Positions 56,209 through 64,000 of a stretch of 64,000 nt of DNA are shown here, in pieces. Origin of the DNA: Pandoraea captiosa (GTDB lineage: Bacteria > Pseudomonadota > Gammaproteobacteria > Burkholderiales > Burkholderiaceae); the NCBI RefSeq assembly GCF_902459775.1, contig NZ_CABPSQ010000008.1:62001-126000 (forward strand), read 5' to 3'. The notes under the pieces were generated by a model, which saw only the letters and a list, made by a program, of their open reading frames with translations, did no database searches and had not been told where the DNA came from. Every line of letters starts with the position of its first letter. Position 1 is the first letter of the stretch. The position numbers and the translations under genes are program-made.

Positions 56209-57963
56209 TCAGAGAATTTCTGCCGCGTAATCGGCCAGACGCGAACGTTCGCCGCGCGCCAGTGTGACGTGTCCGCTATGTCCCCAGCCCTTGAACCGAT
56301 CCACGACGTACGTCAGCCCCGAGCTGCCTTCGGTAAGGTAAGGCGTGTCGATCTGTGCAATGTTGCCCAGACAGATCAGCTTGGTGCCGGGGCCGGCACG
56401 CGTGACCAGTGTCTTCATCTGCTTCGGCGTCAGATTCTGCGCTTCGTCGATGATGACGAACTTGTTCACGAACGTGCGTCCGCGCATGAAGTTCATGCTC
56501 TTGACCTTGAGTCGCGAGCGGATGAGTTCCTGCGTGGCGGCGCGACCCCATTCGCCCGCGGAGTCGTCCGTCTTTTGCAGCACTTCGAGGTTGTCGTCAA
56601 ATGCACCCATCCACGGTTGCATCTTCTCTTCCTCGGTGCCCGGCAGGAAGCCGATATCTTCACCGACGGGCACGGTCGCGCGCGTGATGATGATTTCGTT
56701 GTAGCGCTTCTCGTCGAGCGTCTGCGCCAGACCGGCGGCAAGTGCGAGCAGTGTCTTGCCGGTACCGGCCTGCCCGAGCAGCGTAATGAAGTCCACTTCG
56801 GGATTCATCAGCAGGTTCAGCGCGAAGTTCTGCTCGCGGTTGCGTGCCGTAATGCCCCACACGTTGTTCTTGTGATGGCCATAGTCACGCAGCGTTTGCA
56901 GCAACGCCGTCTTGCCGTTGATCTCCCGAACCTGCGCGTAGAAAGGCGCCTCGCCGTTGTTCGTCTCCAGATAGACGAACTGATTGATGAGGAAGCTCGC
57001 GCAGAGCGGGCCGGTAATGCGATAGAACGTGGTGCCGGTGCGGTTGTCCTGCCAGCTCTCCATGCCTTTGCCGTGCTTCGTCCAGAAGTCCGGCGGCAGG
57101 GACATCACACCCGAGTAAAGCAGGTCGCTGTCCTCGAGCACCTTGTCGTTGAAGTAGTCTTCCGCAGGCAGGCCGAGCGCATGCGCCTTGACGCGCATGT
57201 TGATGTCCTTTGACACCAGCACTACCTGGCGGTCGCGGAACTTGTCCTGCAGCGCGCGCACGACGCCCAGAATCTGGTTGTCGGCCTTGCCTTGCGGCAG
57301 TCCTTCGAGCGGCGGGACATCGGGCAGATCGGTCTGGAAGTACAGGCGCCCGGTGGCGTCCTTGTTGCCGAGCCGCGAGAGCGGAATGCCTTCGGCCATC
57401 GACTTCGTGCCGCTCTCGGCAACCAGCCCATCGAGCGTGCGGCTCACCTGACGCGCATTGCGCGCGACTTCCGACATGCCCTTCTTGTGATTGTCGAGCT
57501 CTTCCAACGTCATCATCGGCAGATAGACGTCGTGCTCTTCGAAACGGAACAGACTGCTCGGGTCGTGCATGAGCACGTTCGTGTCGAGCACGAACAGCTT
57601 GGCCGGTTCCGTATCCCTGCCGCGCGTACGTTTCGAACCCGAACCGCTTGCCGTCGACTTCACGGACTTGAGCGATGGGCTGGCGCCGGTCGAGTCTGCC
57701 GGCGACGGCGACTGAGGCGAACGTGCGACGGGCGACGGCTGTGGTGCAGTCTGCGTCGCCGGGGCGGTTTTCGGGACGACCTTCAATTCGGTCGCGTTTG
57801 CGGCAGTTGCAGCACCTGCAGCACCGGACGTTTCGCCCAGTGCATGTTGTTCAGACGAGGGAATCGGTTTCTTGGCCTCCGTGCGCGAAGGTTTGAGGCG
57901 AGTGGGGAATTGTTCCGGGGCAAGCAGCGTGCCCGGTTTGGTCGGCGCCGATGGCAATGGCAT
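56209..57963 (-). CDS. phoH: PIN-PhoH ATPase (PhoH2-type)
   Basis: 584 residues. The first 115 are Pro/Ser/Ala-rich. A PIN-type nuclease domain starts at KLFVLDTNVLMHDP with its acidic residues. The C-terminal PhoH P-loop ATPase has GQAGTGKT near residue 397 and FVIIDEAQNLTP. PIN-PhoH fusions are thought to act as RNA helicase/ribonucleases; phosphate-starvation control is known for some PhoH proteins but is not shown here. ATG 57963 was chosen over an upstream TTG. Confidence 0.93.
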   Translation of the reverse strand: MPLPSAPTKPGTLLAPEQFPTRLKPSRTEAKKPIPSSEQHALGETSGAAGAATAANATELKVVPKTAPATQTAPQPSPVARSPQSPSPADSTGASPSLKSVKSTASGSGSKRTRGRDTEPAKLFVLDTNVLMHDPSSLFRFEEHDVYLPMMTLEELDNHKKGMSEVARNARQVSRTLDGLVAESGTKSMAEGIPLSRLGNKDATGRLYFQTDLPDVPPLEGLPQGKADNQILGVVRALQDKFRDRQVVLVSKDINMRVKAHALGLPAEDYFNDKVLEDSDLLYSGVMSLPPDFWTKHGKGMESWQDNRTGTTFYRITGPLCASFLINQFVYLETNNGEAPFYAQVREINGKTALLQTLRDYGHHKNNVWGITARNREQNFALNLLMNPEVDFITLLGQAGTGKTLLALAAGLAQTLDEKRYNEIIITRATVPVGEDIGFLPGTEEEKMQPWMGAFDDNLEVLQKTDDSAGEWGRAATQELIRSRLKVKSMNFMRGRTFVNKFVIIDEAQNLTPKQMKTLVTRAGPGTKLICLGNIAQIDTPYLTEGSSGLTYVVDRFKGWGHSGHVTLARGERSRLADYAAEIL

Positions 57964-58031
57964 AGATTTCCCGTTCAAGAAAACACAACACTACTCGGCC
58001 GGGACAAACGGCAATACATCACGTCCCGGCA

Positions 58032-58072
58032 ACAAAAAAGCCGCCTGCCCGGACGCACCGGAGAGGCGGCTT
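58032..58072 (-). terminator. Intrinsic terminator of bcp
   Basis: On the minus strand, a 9-bp stem (58038-58046 with 58064-58072) enclosing a CCGG/CCGG mini-stem, then a T run. Bases 58073-58294 between it and the bcp stop contain no gene that I can support. Confidence 0.8.
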
Positions 58073-58294
58073 GGCTGAAGGCGCCGCCATGGCGACGCCT
58101 GCAATAGTCTCGTTCAATGCGCTTGATCATTACGGCCGACTATAACGTCTCTTGCCGTGCTTGTATAGCGTCGAATGCCCTCACTGGCGGTCGCAGCGGC
58201 CCTTGCGCAACACCACAGCGAATAGCGCTCGGGCGGCGGGCGTGCTCGCACGCGACCGCCCGTGCGACGCAGATGTCGTGGGTGGACCGAGCGG

Positions 58295-58756
58295 TCAGAG
58301 CGCCTGCACGGCAGCCAGCACTTCCGACACGTGATCGGGCACGCGAACGCCGCGCCATTCCTTGCGCAACACGCCTTTCTCGTCGATCAGAAACGTGCTT
58401 CGCTCAATGCCAAGATGCTCTTTGCCATACAGTTTTTTCAACTTGATGACACCGAACAGCTTGCATACCGCTTCATCGGTGTCGGAGATCAGCGCGAAGG
58501 GCAATTCGAGTTTGTTCTTGAAGTTCTCGTGCGAGCGCAGGCTGTCGCGCGACACGCCGACGATCTGTGCGCCGGCGGCCTGAAATTGCGCGTAGCTGTC
58601 GCGGAAATTCATGCCTTCCGTGGTACAGCCCGGGGTGTTGTCCTTCGGGTAGAAGTAGATCACCACCTTCTGGCCGCGATGGCCTTTGAGCGAAAAATCG
58701 CCGCCGGTGGCCGGTGCGGTGAAATCGGGCACGGGAGTGTCGATGGCTACCGTCAC
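58295..58756 (-). CDS. bcp: Thioredoxin-dependent peroxiredoxin (Bcp/PrxQ)
   Basis: 153-residue peroxide reductase. The peroxidatic Cys is C44 in DNTPGCTTEG, with the conserved Arg after VGVSRD. The usual resolving Cys five residues later is absent (Met49); another Cys lies at C98 (DEAVCKLF), a position used by one PrxQ subgroup. The start is GTG with an AGGAG site five to six bases upstream. It is separated from arnD by 106 bases and is probably independent of the lipid A genes. Confidence 0.95.
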   Translation of the reverse strand: MTVAIDTPVPDFTAPATGGDFSLKGHRGQKVVIYFYPKDNTPGCTTEGMNFRDSYAQFQAAGAQIVGVSRDSLRSHENFKNKLELPFALISDTDEAVCKLFGVIKLKKLYGKEHLGIERSTFLIDEKGVLRKEWRGVRVPDHVSEVLAAVQAL

Positions 58757-58862
58757 TATGGTCTCCTTGGATGGCCTGTGGCAGGCCGGTTCGGGAAAGG
58801 GTTTCGAATTCTGTTTGCGATGTCTGCCGGCACGGCGAGCCGTGTCATGTCGCGCCTGGCGA

Positions 58863-59768
58863 TCAGGCGACGGCCTGGCCTTCGAGGATCAGGTCGCCCG
58901 AGCGGCCCGGAATCTCACCCCACACCACAGGATGGGCAGGCAATGCGGCGAGATCGAGCGTCTCGTAATACTGGCCCATCGTGATCAGATCGTGCCCCTG
59001 GCGACGCCAGCCGGCCAGAACCTGGCGGAACAACGGCGCAAGCTTTTGACCTTCGAGTTCCGCATGTAGCGTGAACACGTGATCTTGCGCCGGATTGGCG
59101 CTCAGGGCAAGCAGATGCGCCGCCACATCGTTAATGTCACGGCCATCGACGCCAAGCAACTCGTCGACGGTCGGAAGCGTCGTCGGCATTTGCACGTGTT
59201 TCAGGCGCACGCCGTCCACGATCGGATAGTGCGGCGCGGTGCCGCGGCCATCCGACGAGTATTTCATGCCCCAGGCATCGATCTGGCGAAACGCATGGTC
59301 GTTCATCTGCCAACCCGCCGCGCCATGCGTTACCGGGGGTGCGCCGAAGATCTGTGTGAAGCGCGCGTGCGCTTGCGACATCTGACGCTGCGTCCAGGCG
59401 GCGTCTCGCGTGCGCACATTGTCCTGCCAGTACGTGTGGTCCCACGTATGGATGCCGGTTTCGTGTCCGGCGCTCTGCACGGTGCGCATGACGTCGGCCG
59501 CACGTTTGCCGATGTCCGGGCCGGGCAGCAGGGTGCCGTACATCAGGGTCTTGAAGCCGTAATGTTCGACGACCGACGTGCGCGACACCTTCTTCAGGAA
59601 GCCGGGGCGAAAGACGCGCTTGAGTGCCCAGCCGGTGTGGTCTGGGCCGAGGCTGAACAGAAAGGTCGCTTGTGCGTCATGCTCGGCCAGTGCGGCGAGC
59701 AGGTTGGGGACGCCTTCACGCGTGCCGCGCAAGGTGTCGACGTCGATCTTCAGGACAATTTTGGCCAT
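58863..59768 (-). CDS. arnD: 4-deoxy-4-formamido-L-arabinose-phosphoundecaprenol deformylase
   Basis: 301-residue NodB-like polysaccharide deacetylase. The IDVDTLRGTREGVPNLL start and the metal-binding HETGIHTWDHTYW (H-x3-H pattern) are typical of ArnD, and THGAAGWQMN is the second catalytic motif. It removes the formyl group from undecaprenyl-phosphate-Ara4FN, the last step before transfer by ArnT. It follows the decarboxylase gene after 225 bases that contain a strong terminator, so it may have its own promoter. Confidence 0.93.
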   Translation of the reverse strand: MAKIVLKIDVDTLRGTREGVPNLLAALAEHDAQATFLFSLGPDHTGWALKRVFRPGFLKKVSRTSVVEHYGFKTLMYGTLLPGPDIGKRAADVMRTVQSAGHETGIHTWDHTYWQDNVRTRDAAWTQRQMSQAHARFTQIFGAPPVTHGAAGWQMNDHAFRQIDAWGMKYSSDGRGTAPHYPIVDGVRLKHVQMPTTLPTVDELLGVDGRDINDVAAHLLALSANPAQDHVFTLHAELEGQKLAPLFRQVLAGWRRQGHDLITMGQYYETLDLAALPAHPVVWGEIPGRSGDLILEGQAVA

Positions 59769-59885
59769 AGCCGTCCTTGAGGGGGACATCGGGATGTGGC
59801 GCGTGTGGCGCGCGATATCTCGAATGTCGAATCAATTTACGAAGTCGAACTGCGCTGTCCGGGTGATGCGCCGGCATCCGCAGTC

Positions 59886-59920
59886 AAAAACGCCCGATGC
59901 GCCAAAGGGCGCACCGGGCG
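59886..59920 (-). terminator. Intrinsic terminator between the UDP-GlcA decarboxylase gene and arnD
   Basis: On the minus strand, a 13-pair stem with one G-T pair (59891-59903 with 59908-59920), a four-base loop, then TTTTTG. Confidence 0.85.
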
Positions 59921-59993
59921 TGTCGGGCGTATCTGGCGAAGCTCAGACGGTGCCACATGCTCGACGGGCCACAGTCCGAGCGATGCGCCGGCG

Positions 59994-61043
59994 TTATTCG
60001 CCCTCGACCAGACGGCGAGCTTCGGCGACGTGACCGCGATACGCTTCGAAAATCTTGCGCAGTGCGTCGTCCATCGACGTGGTCGGCTTCCAATCGAGTT
60101 CCTGCATGGTGTTCTCGATCTTCGGCACGCGGTTTTGCACGTCCTGATAGCCGTTGCCGTAGTAGGCGCCCGACGACGTTTCGACGAGTTGAACCTTCTT
60201 GGCCGTCTCTGCGTACTCCGGGAACTCGCTGGCGAGCTTGAGCATCATGTTGGCCAGTTCGCGCACCGAGAAGTTGTTCGTCGGGTTGCCGATGTTGTAG
60301 ATCTTGCCGCTGGCGATGCCGCCCTTGTTATCGATGATGCGCACCAGTGCGTCGATGCCGTCGTCGATGTCGGTAAAGGCGCGCTTCTGGTGACCGCCGT
60401 CAACCAGGCTGATGTTCTCGCCGCGAGCGATGTGGCCGAGGAACTGCGTGACCACGCGCGACGAGCCTTCCTTCGGCGTGTAGATCGAGTCAAGGCCGGC
60501 GCCGATCCAGTTGAACGGACGGAACAGCGAGAAGTTCAGGCCTTCCTGCATGCCGTAACCCCAGATCACACGATCCATGAGTTGCTTCGAGCAGGCGTAG
60601 ATCCAGCGCGGCTTGTTGATCGGGCCGTAAATGAGCGGGGAGGCTTCCGGGTCGAACTCGGCGTCGGTGCACATGCCGTACACCTCGGAGGTCGACGGGA
60701 ACACCAGATGCTTGCCGTACTTCACGGCCGAGCGAACGATCGGCAGGTTGGCTTCGAAGTCGAGTTCGAACACGCGCAGCGGTGCCTTCACATAGGTCGC
60801 CGGCGTGGCGATGGCAACCAGCGGGAGGATCACGTCGCACTTGCGAATGTGGTACTCGACCCATTCCTTGTTGATCGTGATGTCGCCTTCGAAGAAGTGC
60901 ATGCGCTCGTGGTTGACCAGATCGCCAAGGCGATCGGTGAGCATGTCCATGCCATAAACTTCCCAGTCGGTCGTCTCCAGGATGCGCTTCGACAGATGGT
61001 GGCCGATGAACCCGTTGACACCGAGAATCAGGACTTTTTTCAT
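59994..61043 (-). CDS. arnA: UDP-glucuronic acid oxidative decarboxylase (ArnA C-terminal domain as separate protein)
   Basis: 349-residue extended short-chain dehydrogenase. NAD motif is GVNGFIGHHL; the catalytic YACSK motif is near residue 149; PSTSEVYG contains the catalytic Ser/Thr. RPFNWIGAGLDSI is typical of ArnA's dehydrogenase domain. It makes UDP-4-keto-pentose from UDP-glucuronate, the first Ara4N step. In enterobacteria it is fused to the formyltransferase; here the formyltransferase is a separate gene seven bases upstream. Confidence 0.95.
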   Translation of the reverse strand: MKKVLILGVNGFIGHHLSKRILETTDWEVYGMDMLTDRLGDLVNHERMHFFEGDITINKEWVEYHIRKCDVILPLVAIATPATYVKAPLRVFELDFEANLPIVRSAVKYGKHLVFPSTSEVYGMCTDAEFDPEASPLIYGPINKPRWIYACSKQLMDRVIWGYGMQEGLNFSLFRPFNWIGAGLDSIYTPKEGSSRVVTQFLGHIARGENISLVDGGHQKRAFTDIDDGIDALVRIIDNKGGIASGKIYNIGNPTNNFSVRELANMMLKLASEFPEYAETAKKVQLVETSSGAYYGNGYQDVQNRVPKIENTMQELDWKPTTSMDDALRKIFEAYRGHVAEARRLVEGE

Positions 61044-61050
61044 ATTACGG

Positions 61051-61983
61051 TCAGTGATTGAGCTGGGAAAACTGTTCCGGCGCGACAGGCTTGCCGTCCA
61101 GCATTAGTTCATGAATGACAATGGCATTTCCGTCGCCGCAAATGCCGAGGAGCGCATTATCCACTACTTGCAGTCCGCAGGGCAAACCGGCGGGCACGCG
61201 CGTGCCCGACAGGCGGGCACGTGTGACCACGAACCGACGCTGTGCGAGGTCGGTGAACGCCCCCGGATACGGCGGTGCAACGGCGCGGATCAGGTTGTAG
61301 ACCGCCTGCGCCGGCTGAGTCCAGTCGATGCGACCGTCCTCGGGTTTGCGTCCGCCGAAGTAGCTGCCGGCGGCCAGTTCGTTCGGATGACGCACCGCCG
61401 TGCCGGCGATCAGCCCCGGCAGGCAGCGCCAGAGCGTTTGTTCGGCGGCCACTGTCACTTTCTCGAAAACCTCGCCCGCAGTGTCGTCCGGCAGGATGGG
61501 CACCGACGTCTGGTCGATGATCGCCCCGGCGTCCGGCTTGAGCGCCATCTCGTGGAGCGTTGCACCGGTTTCCGTTTCGCCTCGCAAAACCGCCCAGTTC
61601 ACCGGCACGCGGCCGCGATACTTCGGCAGCAGCGAGCCGTGCATGTTGAACGCGCCGCGCGGTGCGATGTCCAGCACGGCCACCGGAATCATGTGCCGGT
61701 AATAGAAAGAAAAAATAAAGTCCGGCGCAGCGGCGCGAACGCGTTCGGCCAGCGCCGGATCGGCCGGATCGTCGGGGGTGATCACCGGAATGCCGTGCTC
61801 GGCGGCAACGCCGGCGACGCTCCCGAACCAGATGTTCTCGTTCGGATTGTCCTGATGCGTGACCACGAGCGCGACCTCGACGCCGCGCGCGAGCAGTACC
61901 TGCAGGCAGCGCACGCCAACGTTGTGATACGCGAATACGACGGCCTTGGGGGCGCTGGTAACGCGGTTGGCTTGCGTGCTCAT
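61051..61983 (-). CDS. arnA: UDP-Ara4N formyltransferase (ArnA N-terminal domain as separate protein)
   Basis: 310-residue formyltransferase using 10-formyl-tetrahydrofolate. MHGSLLPKYRGRVPVNWAVL contains the catalytic His and the family SLLP--RG signature, and FAYHNVGVRCLQVLL is the ArnA-type start. Its end is close to the decarboxylase gene, and its ATG overlaps the arnC stop (ATGA). ATG 61983 was chosen by that overlap and by the family start. Confidence 0.95.
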   Translation of the reverse strand: MSTQANRVTSAPKAVVFAYHNVGVRCLQVLLARGVEVALVVTHQDNPNENIWFGSVAGVAAEHGIPVITPDDPADPALAERVRAAAPDFIFSFYYRHMIPVAVLDIAPRGAFNMHGSLLPKYRGRVPVNWAVLRGETETGATLHEMALKPDAGAIIDQTSVPILPDDTAGEVFEKVTVAAEQTLWRCLPGLIAGTAVRHPNELAAGSYFGGRKPEDGRIDWTQPAQAVYNLIRAVAPPYPGAFTDLAQRRFVVTRARLSGTRVPAGLPCGLQVVDNALLGICGDGNAIVIHELMLDGKPVAPEQFSQLNH

Positions 61984-63011
61984 GGGGCGTGCGATCCCAG
62001 TTCGGTGGCGCCAGTGCTCAGCGTGGCGCTTTGTGCACCACCTCGCGCGTCGTCTGCTGTCTTGTCGGTGCGGCCAGCCGATTCTTCGAGTACCGCCTGA
62101 ACCAGATAGCGCGGACGTTGACGCACCTGCTGGTAAATGCGGCCGATGTACTCGCCGAGCAGGCCCATGCCGAACAGGATGACGCCGAGCAGGCAGAAGG
62201 TCACGGCAAACAGCGTGAAAACCCCCTGGACTTCGGAGCCGAACAGGAAGCGTCTTGCCATCAGTACGATGAACAGCACACCGGAGGCCGCCGAAAGCGA
62301 AATGCCCACGCCCGAGAGCCATTGCAGCGGCACCACGGAAAAGCCGGTGACGAGGTCGAAGTTCAGGCGAATCAGCGCGTAGAGCGAATACTTCGATTCG
62401 CCCGCGAAGCGCTCTTCATGCGCGACGTCCACTTCCGTCGGATTCTGCGCGAACGTATAGGCGAGCGCGGGGATGAACGTATTGATTTCGCGGCACTGAT
62501 TCACCGTATCGACGATGTGACGGCTATAGCCGCGCAGCATGCAGCCCTGATCGGTCATGCGAATGCGCGTAATGCGCTCGCGCAGACGATTCATGGCGCG
62601 CGATGCATTGCGCCGGAACCATGTGTCCTGGCGGTTCATGCGCACCGTGCCAACGTAATCGTGGCCGGCGGCCAGCTGGGCAACCAGCTTGCCAATTTCT
62701 TCGGGCGGATTTTGCAGGTCGGCGTCTAGCGTGATGACCCATTCGCCACGGGTGTGTTCGAAGCCCGCGAGAATGGCCATGTGCTGGCCGTAGTTGCCGT
62801 TGAACAGCACGACGCGCGTCACGTCCGGGCGCGCACGGTATTGCTCGGCCAGCAGGGCGGCCGAGCGGTCGCGGCTGCCGTCGTTGACGAACACCACTTC
62901 GTAGGTCACGCCCAGCTTGTCGAGCGCCGGGTATAGCCGGGCGAATAGTGCGCCGAGGCCCGCCTCCTCGTTATAAACCGGGATGACGACGGAGAGTTGT
63001 GGTCGATTCAT
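61980..63011 (-). CDS. arnC: Undecaprenyl-phosphate Ara4FN transferase
   Basis: 343-residue GT2 glycosyltransferase. VVIPVYNEEAGLGALF is the N-terminal nucleotide site, DADLQNPPEEIGKLV the metal-binding motif, and two C-terminal transmembrane helices anchor it (about residues 230-250 and 265-290). It transfers Ara4FN from UDP to undecaprenyl phosphate at the inner membrane. It overlaps arnB and the formyltransferase gene by four bases each, showing coupling. Confidence 0.95.
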   Translation of the reverse strand: MNRPQLSVVIPVYNEEAGLGALFARLYPALDKLGVTYEVVFVNDGSRDRSAALLAEQYRARPDVTRVVLFNGNYGQHMAILAGFEHTRGEWVITLDADLQNPPEEIGKLVAQLAAGHDYVGTVRMNRQDTWFRRNASRAMNRLRERITRIRMTDQGCMLRGYSRHIVDTVNQCREINTFIPALAYTFAQNPTEVDVAHEERFAGESKYSLYALIRLNFDLVTGFSVVPLQWLSGVGISLSAASGVLFIVLMARRFLFGSEVQGVFTLFAVTFCLLGVILFGMGLLGEYIGRIYQQVRQRPRYLVQAVLEESAGRTDKTADDARGGAQSATLSTGATELGSHAP

Positions 63012-64000
63012 TTTTGATGATCAGCGCAAATGGCATTTACGGCTTCGCAGACGCGCGCAACGTCGGCATCCGTCATGGCGGGGAACAGCGGCAGCGTCAG
63101 AATGGCGCGGCCCAGGCGTTCCGTCAGCGGGAACTGGCCTTCCTTGAAGCCCAGCGCACGGTACATTGTAAACAGGTGGATCGCAGGGTAGTGGACACCG
63201 CTGCCGATGCCGCGCGCCTTCAGCTGCTCCATGAAACCTGCGCGGTCGATGGTCAGGCGCTCCAGCGGCAATTCGATCTGAAACATGTGCCAGTTCGAAT
63301 TGGTGAAATCGGCGTGCGGCAGCCCGACACCCAGCTTGACGGCTGCGCCGCCCGCGAGCGTGTCGAAGTACAGGCGCGCCAGCTCGGTGCGGCGGCGGTT
63401 GAATTCCGCCAGATGCGGCATCTGGCCCAGCCCGACGCGCGCGGCCACGTCCGTCAGGTTGTACTTGCCGCCGAGCACGTCGACATCCATGCCGTCGAGC
63501 CCAAAGCGCGTCACACCTTGCAGACGATACTTCTCGGCCAGGCGTGCTTCCTCATCGGTATTGAATACGAGCGCGCCGCCTTCGATGGACGTCAGATTCT
63601 TGTTCGGATGGAAGCTGAACGACACAAGGTCGCCGAACGAACCGATACGTTTGCCTTTCCAGCTCGAACCCATGGCCTGTGCAGCGTCTTCGACCACGCG
63701 CAGGTTGTGACGGCGCGCGATGTCGTACAGACGGTCCATATCGACCGGCAGACCCGCGAGATAGACAGGGATGATGGCCTTGGTCTTCGGCGTGATCGCC
63801 TTTTCCAGCAAGTCGAGATCGATGTTGCGCGTGGCGGGGTCGACGTCGACGAACACCGGCGTGGCGCCCACTTCGAGAATGACGTTGGACGTTGCGACCC
63901 ACGACAGCGGCGTCGTAATGACTTCGTCGCCGCCTTGCACGCCGGCGATACGCAGGCCGATCTCCAGCGTCGCCGTGCCCGAATTGAACACGCGTACGGG
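63008..64000 (-). CDS. arnB: UDP-Ara4O aminotransferase (5'-truncated by window edge)
   Basis: The visible 330 residues belong to a DegT/DnrJ/EryC1 PLP-dependent aminotransferase. FNSGTATLEIGLRI is near the N-terminus, VVEDAAQAMGS holds the Asp that contacts PLP, and the Schiff-base Lys is in FHPNKNLTSIEGG. It converts UDP-4-keto-arabinose to UDP-Ara4N with glutamate as donor. About 50 N-terminal residues lie outside the window. Its stop overlaps the arnC start. Start unknown. Confidence 0.93.
   Translation of the reverse strand, partial: PVRVFNSGTATLEIGLRIAGVQGGDEVITTPLSWVATSNVILEVGATPVFVDVDPATRNIDLDLLEKAITPKTKAIIPVYLAGLPVDMDRLYDIARRHNLRVVEDAAQAMGSSWKGKRIGSFGDLVSFSFHPNKNLTSIEGGALVFNTDEEARLAEKYRLQGVTRFGLDGMDVDVLGGKYNLTDVAARVGLGQMPHLAEFNRRRTELARLYFDTLAGGAAVKLGVGLPHADFTNSNWHMFQIELPLERLTIDRAGFMEQLKARGIGSGVHYPAIHLFTMYRALGFKEGQFPLTERLGRAILTLPLFPAMTDADVARVCEAVNAICADHQK

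Overview
The window looks like chromosomal DNA of a high-GC betaproteobacterium of the Burkholderiaceae, most likely Pandoraea or a close relative. This is a judgement from memory: gene order (rluB, then rimP-nusA-infB-rbfA-truB; rpsF-priB-rpsR-rplI-dnaB; sbp-cysTWA-cysB), protein similarity (the RimP start, DnaB start, Fnr and Gcl read as Burkholderia-type) and strong G/C third-position bias. I saw no IS element, prophage, integrase, CRISPR array, rRNA or tRNA.

Layout. 1-8.9 kb: the 3' part of hrpA, a secreted YncE-like beta-propeller, an EI24/CysZ-like membrane protein, a molybdopterin-binding-fold protein, a zinc-type alcohol dehydrogenase with a divergent LysR regulator, and an NTF2-like protein. 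9.3-20.7 kb: an Fnr-type oxygen sensor, then scpB, rluB and the transcription/translation operon rimP-nusA-infB-rbfA-truB, preceded by a promoter and an early intrinsic terminator that look like an attenuator. 20.8-30.6 kb: accessory block with two cold-shock-domain genes flanking a secreted, internally duplicated, cysteine-rich protein (tentatively halovibrin-like); a thioesterase; azlCD; and a MarR-controlled tripartite efflux operon (marR, NodT-type outer-membrane factor, emrA, emrB). 30.9-37.9 kb: typA, a 3-hydroxyisobutyryl-CoA hydrolase-like gene, lexA with two perfect SOS boxes, an FAD monooxygenase and its divergent TetR regulator.

38-43 kb: sulfate uptake operon sbp-cysT-cysW-cysA with its regulator cysB. 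43.1-49.7 kb: L-asparaginase with a leaderless-type start, then the glyoxylate-to-glycerate pathway (gcl, hyi, glxR) on the minus strand with a divergent LysR gene. 49.7-54.8 kb: ribosomal/replication genes rpsF-priB-rpsR-rplI, then dnaB, then a DUF47 protein with the Pit phosphate transporter. 54.9-58.8 kb: a 34-codon small gene behind a Fur-box-like site, an NlpC/P60 lipoprotein, PIN-PhoH ATPase and a Bcp peroxiredoxin. 58.9-64 kb: the 4-amino-4-deoxy-L-arabinose (Ara4N) lipid A pathway, with ArnA split into two genes; arnB runs off the end.

The most interesting features are the duplicated 12-cysteine secreted protein whose first module carries a 27-nt coding-repeat expansion, a dyad element shared between its upstream region and that of cspA, the rimP leader attenuator, the small SD-equipped peptide gene with a Fur-like operator, two strong cases of -10 boxes directly abutting start codons, and a surprising density of short tandem repeats at gene ends.
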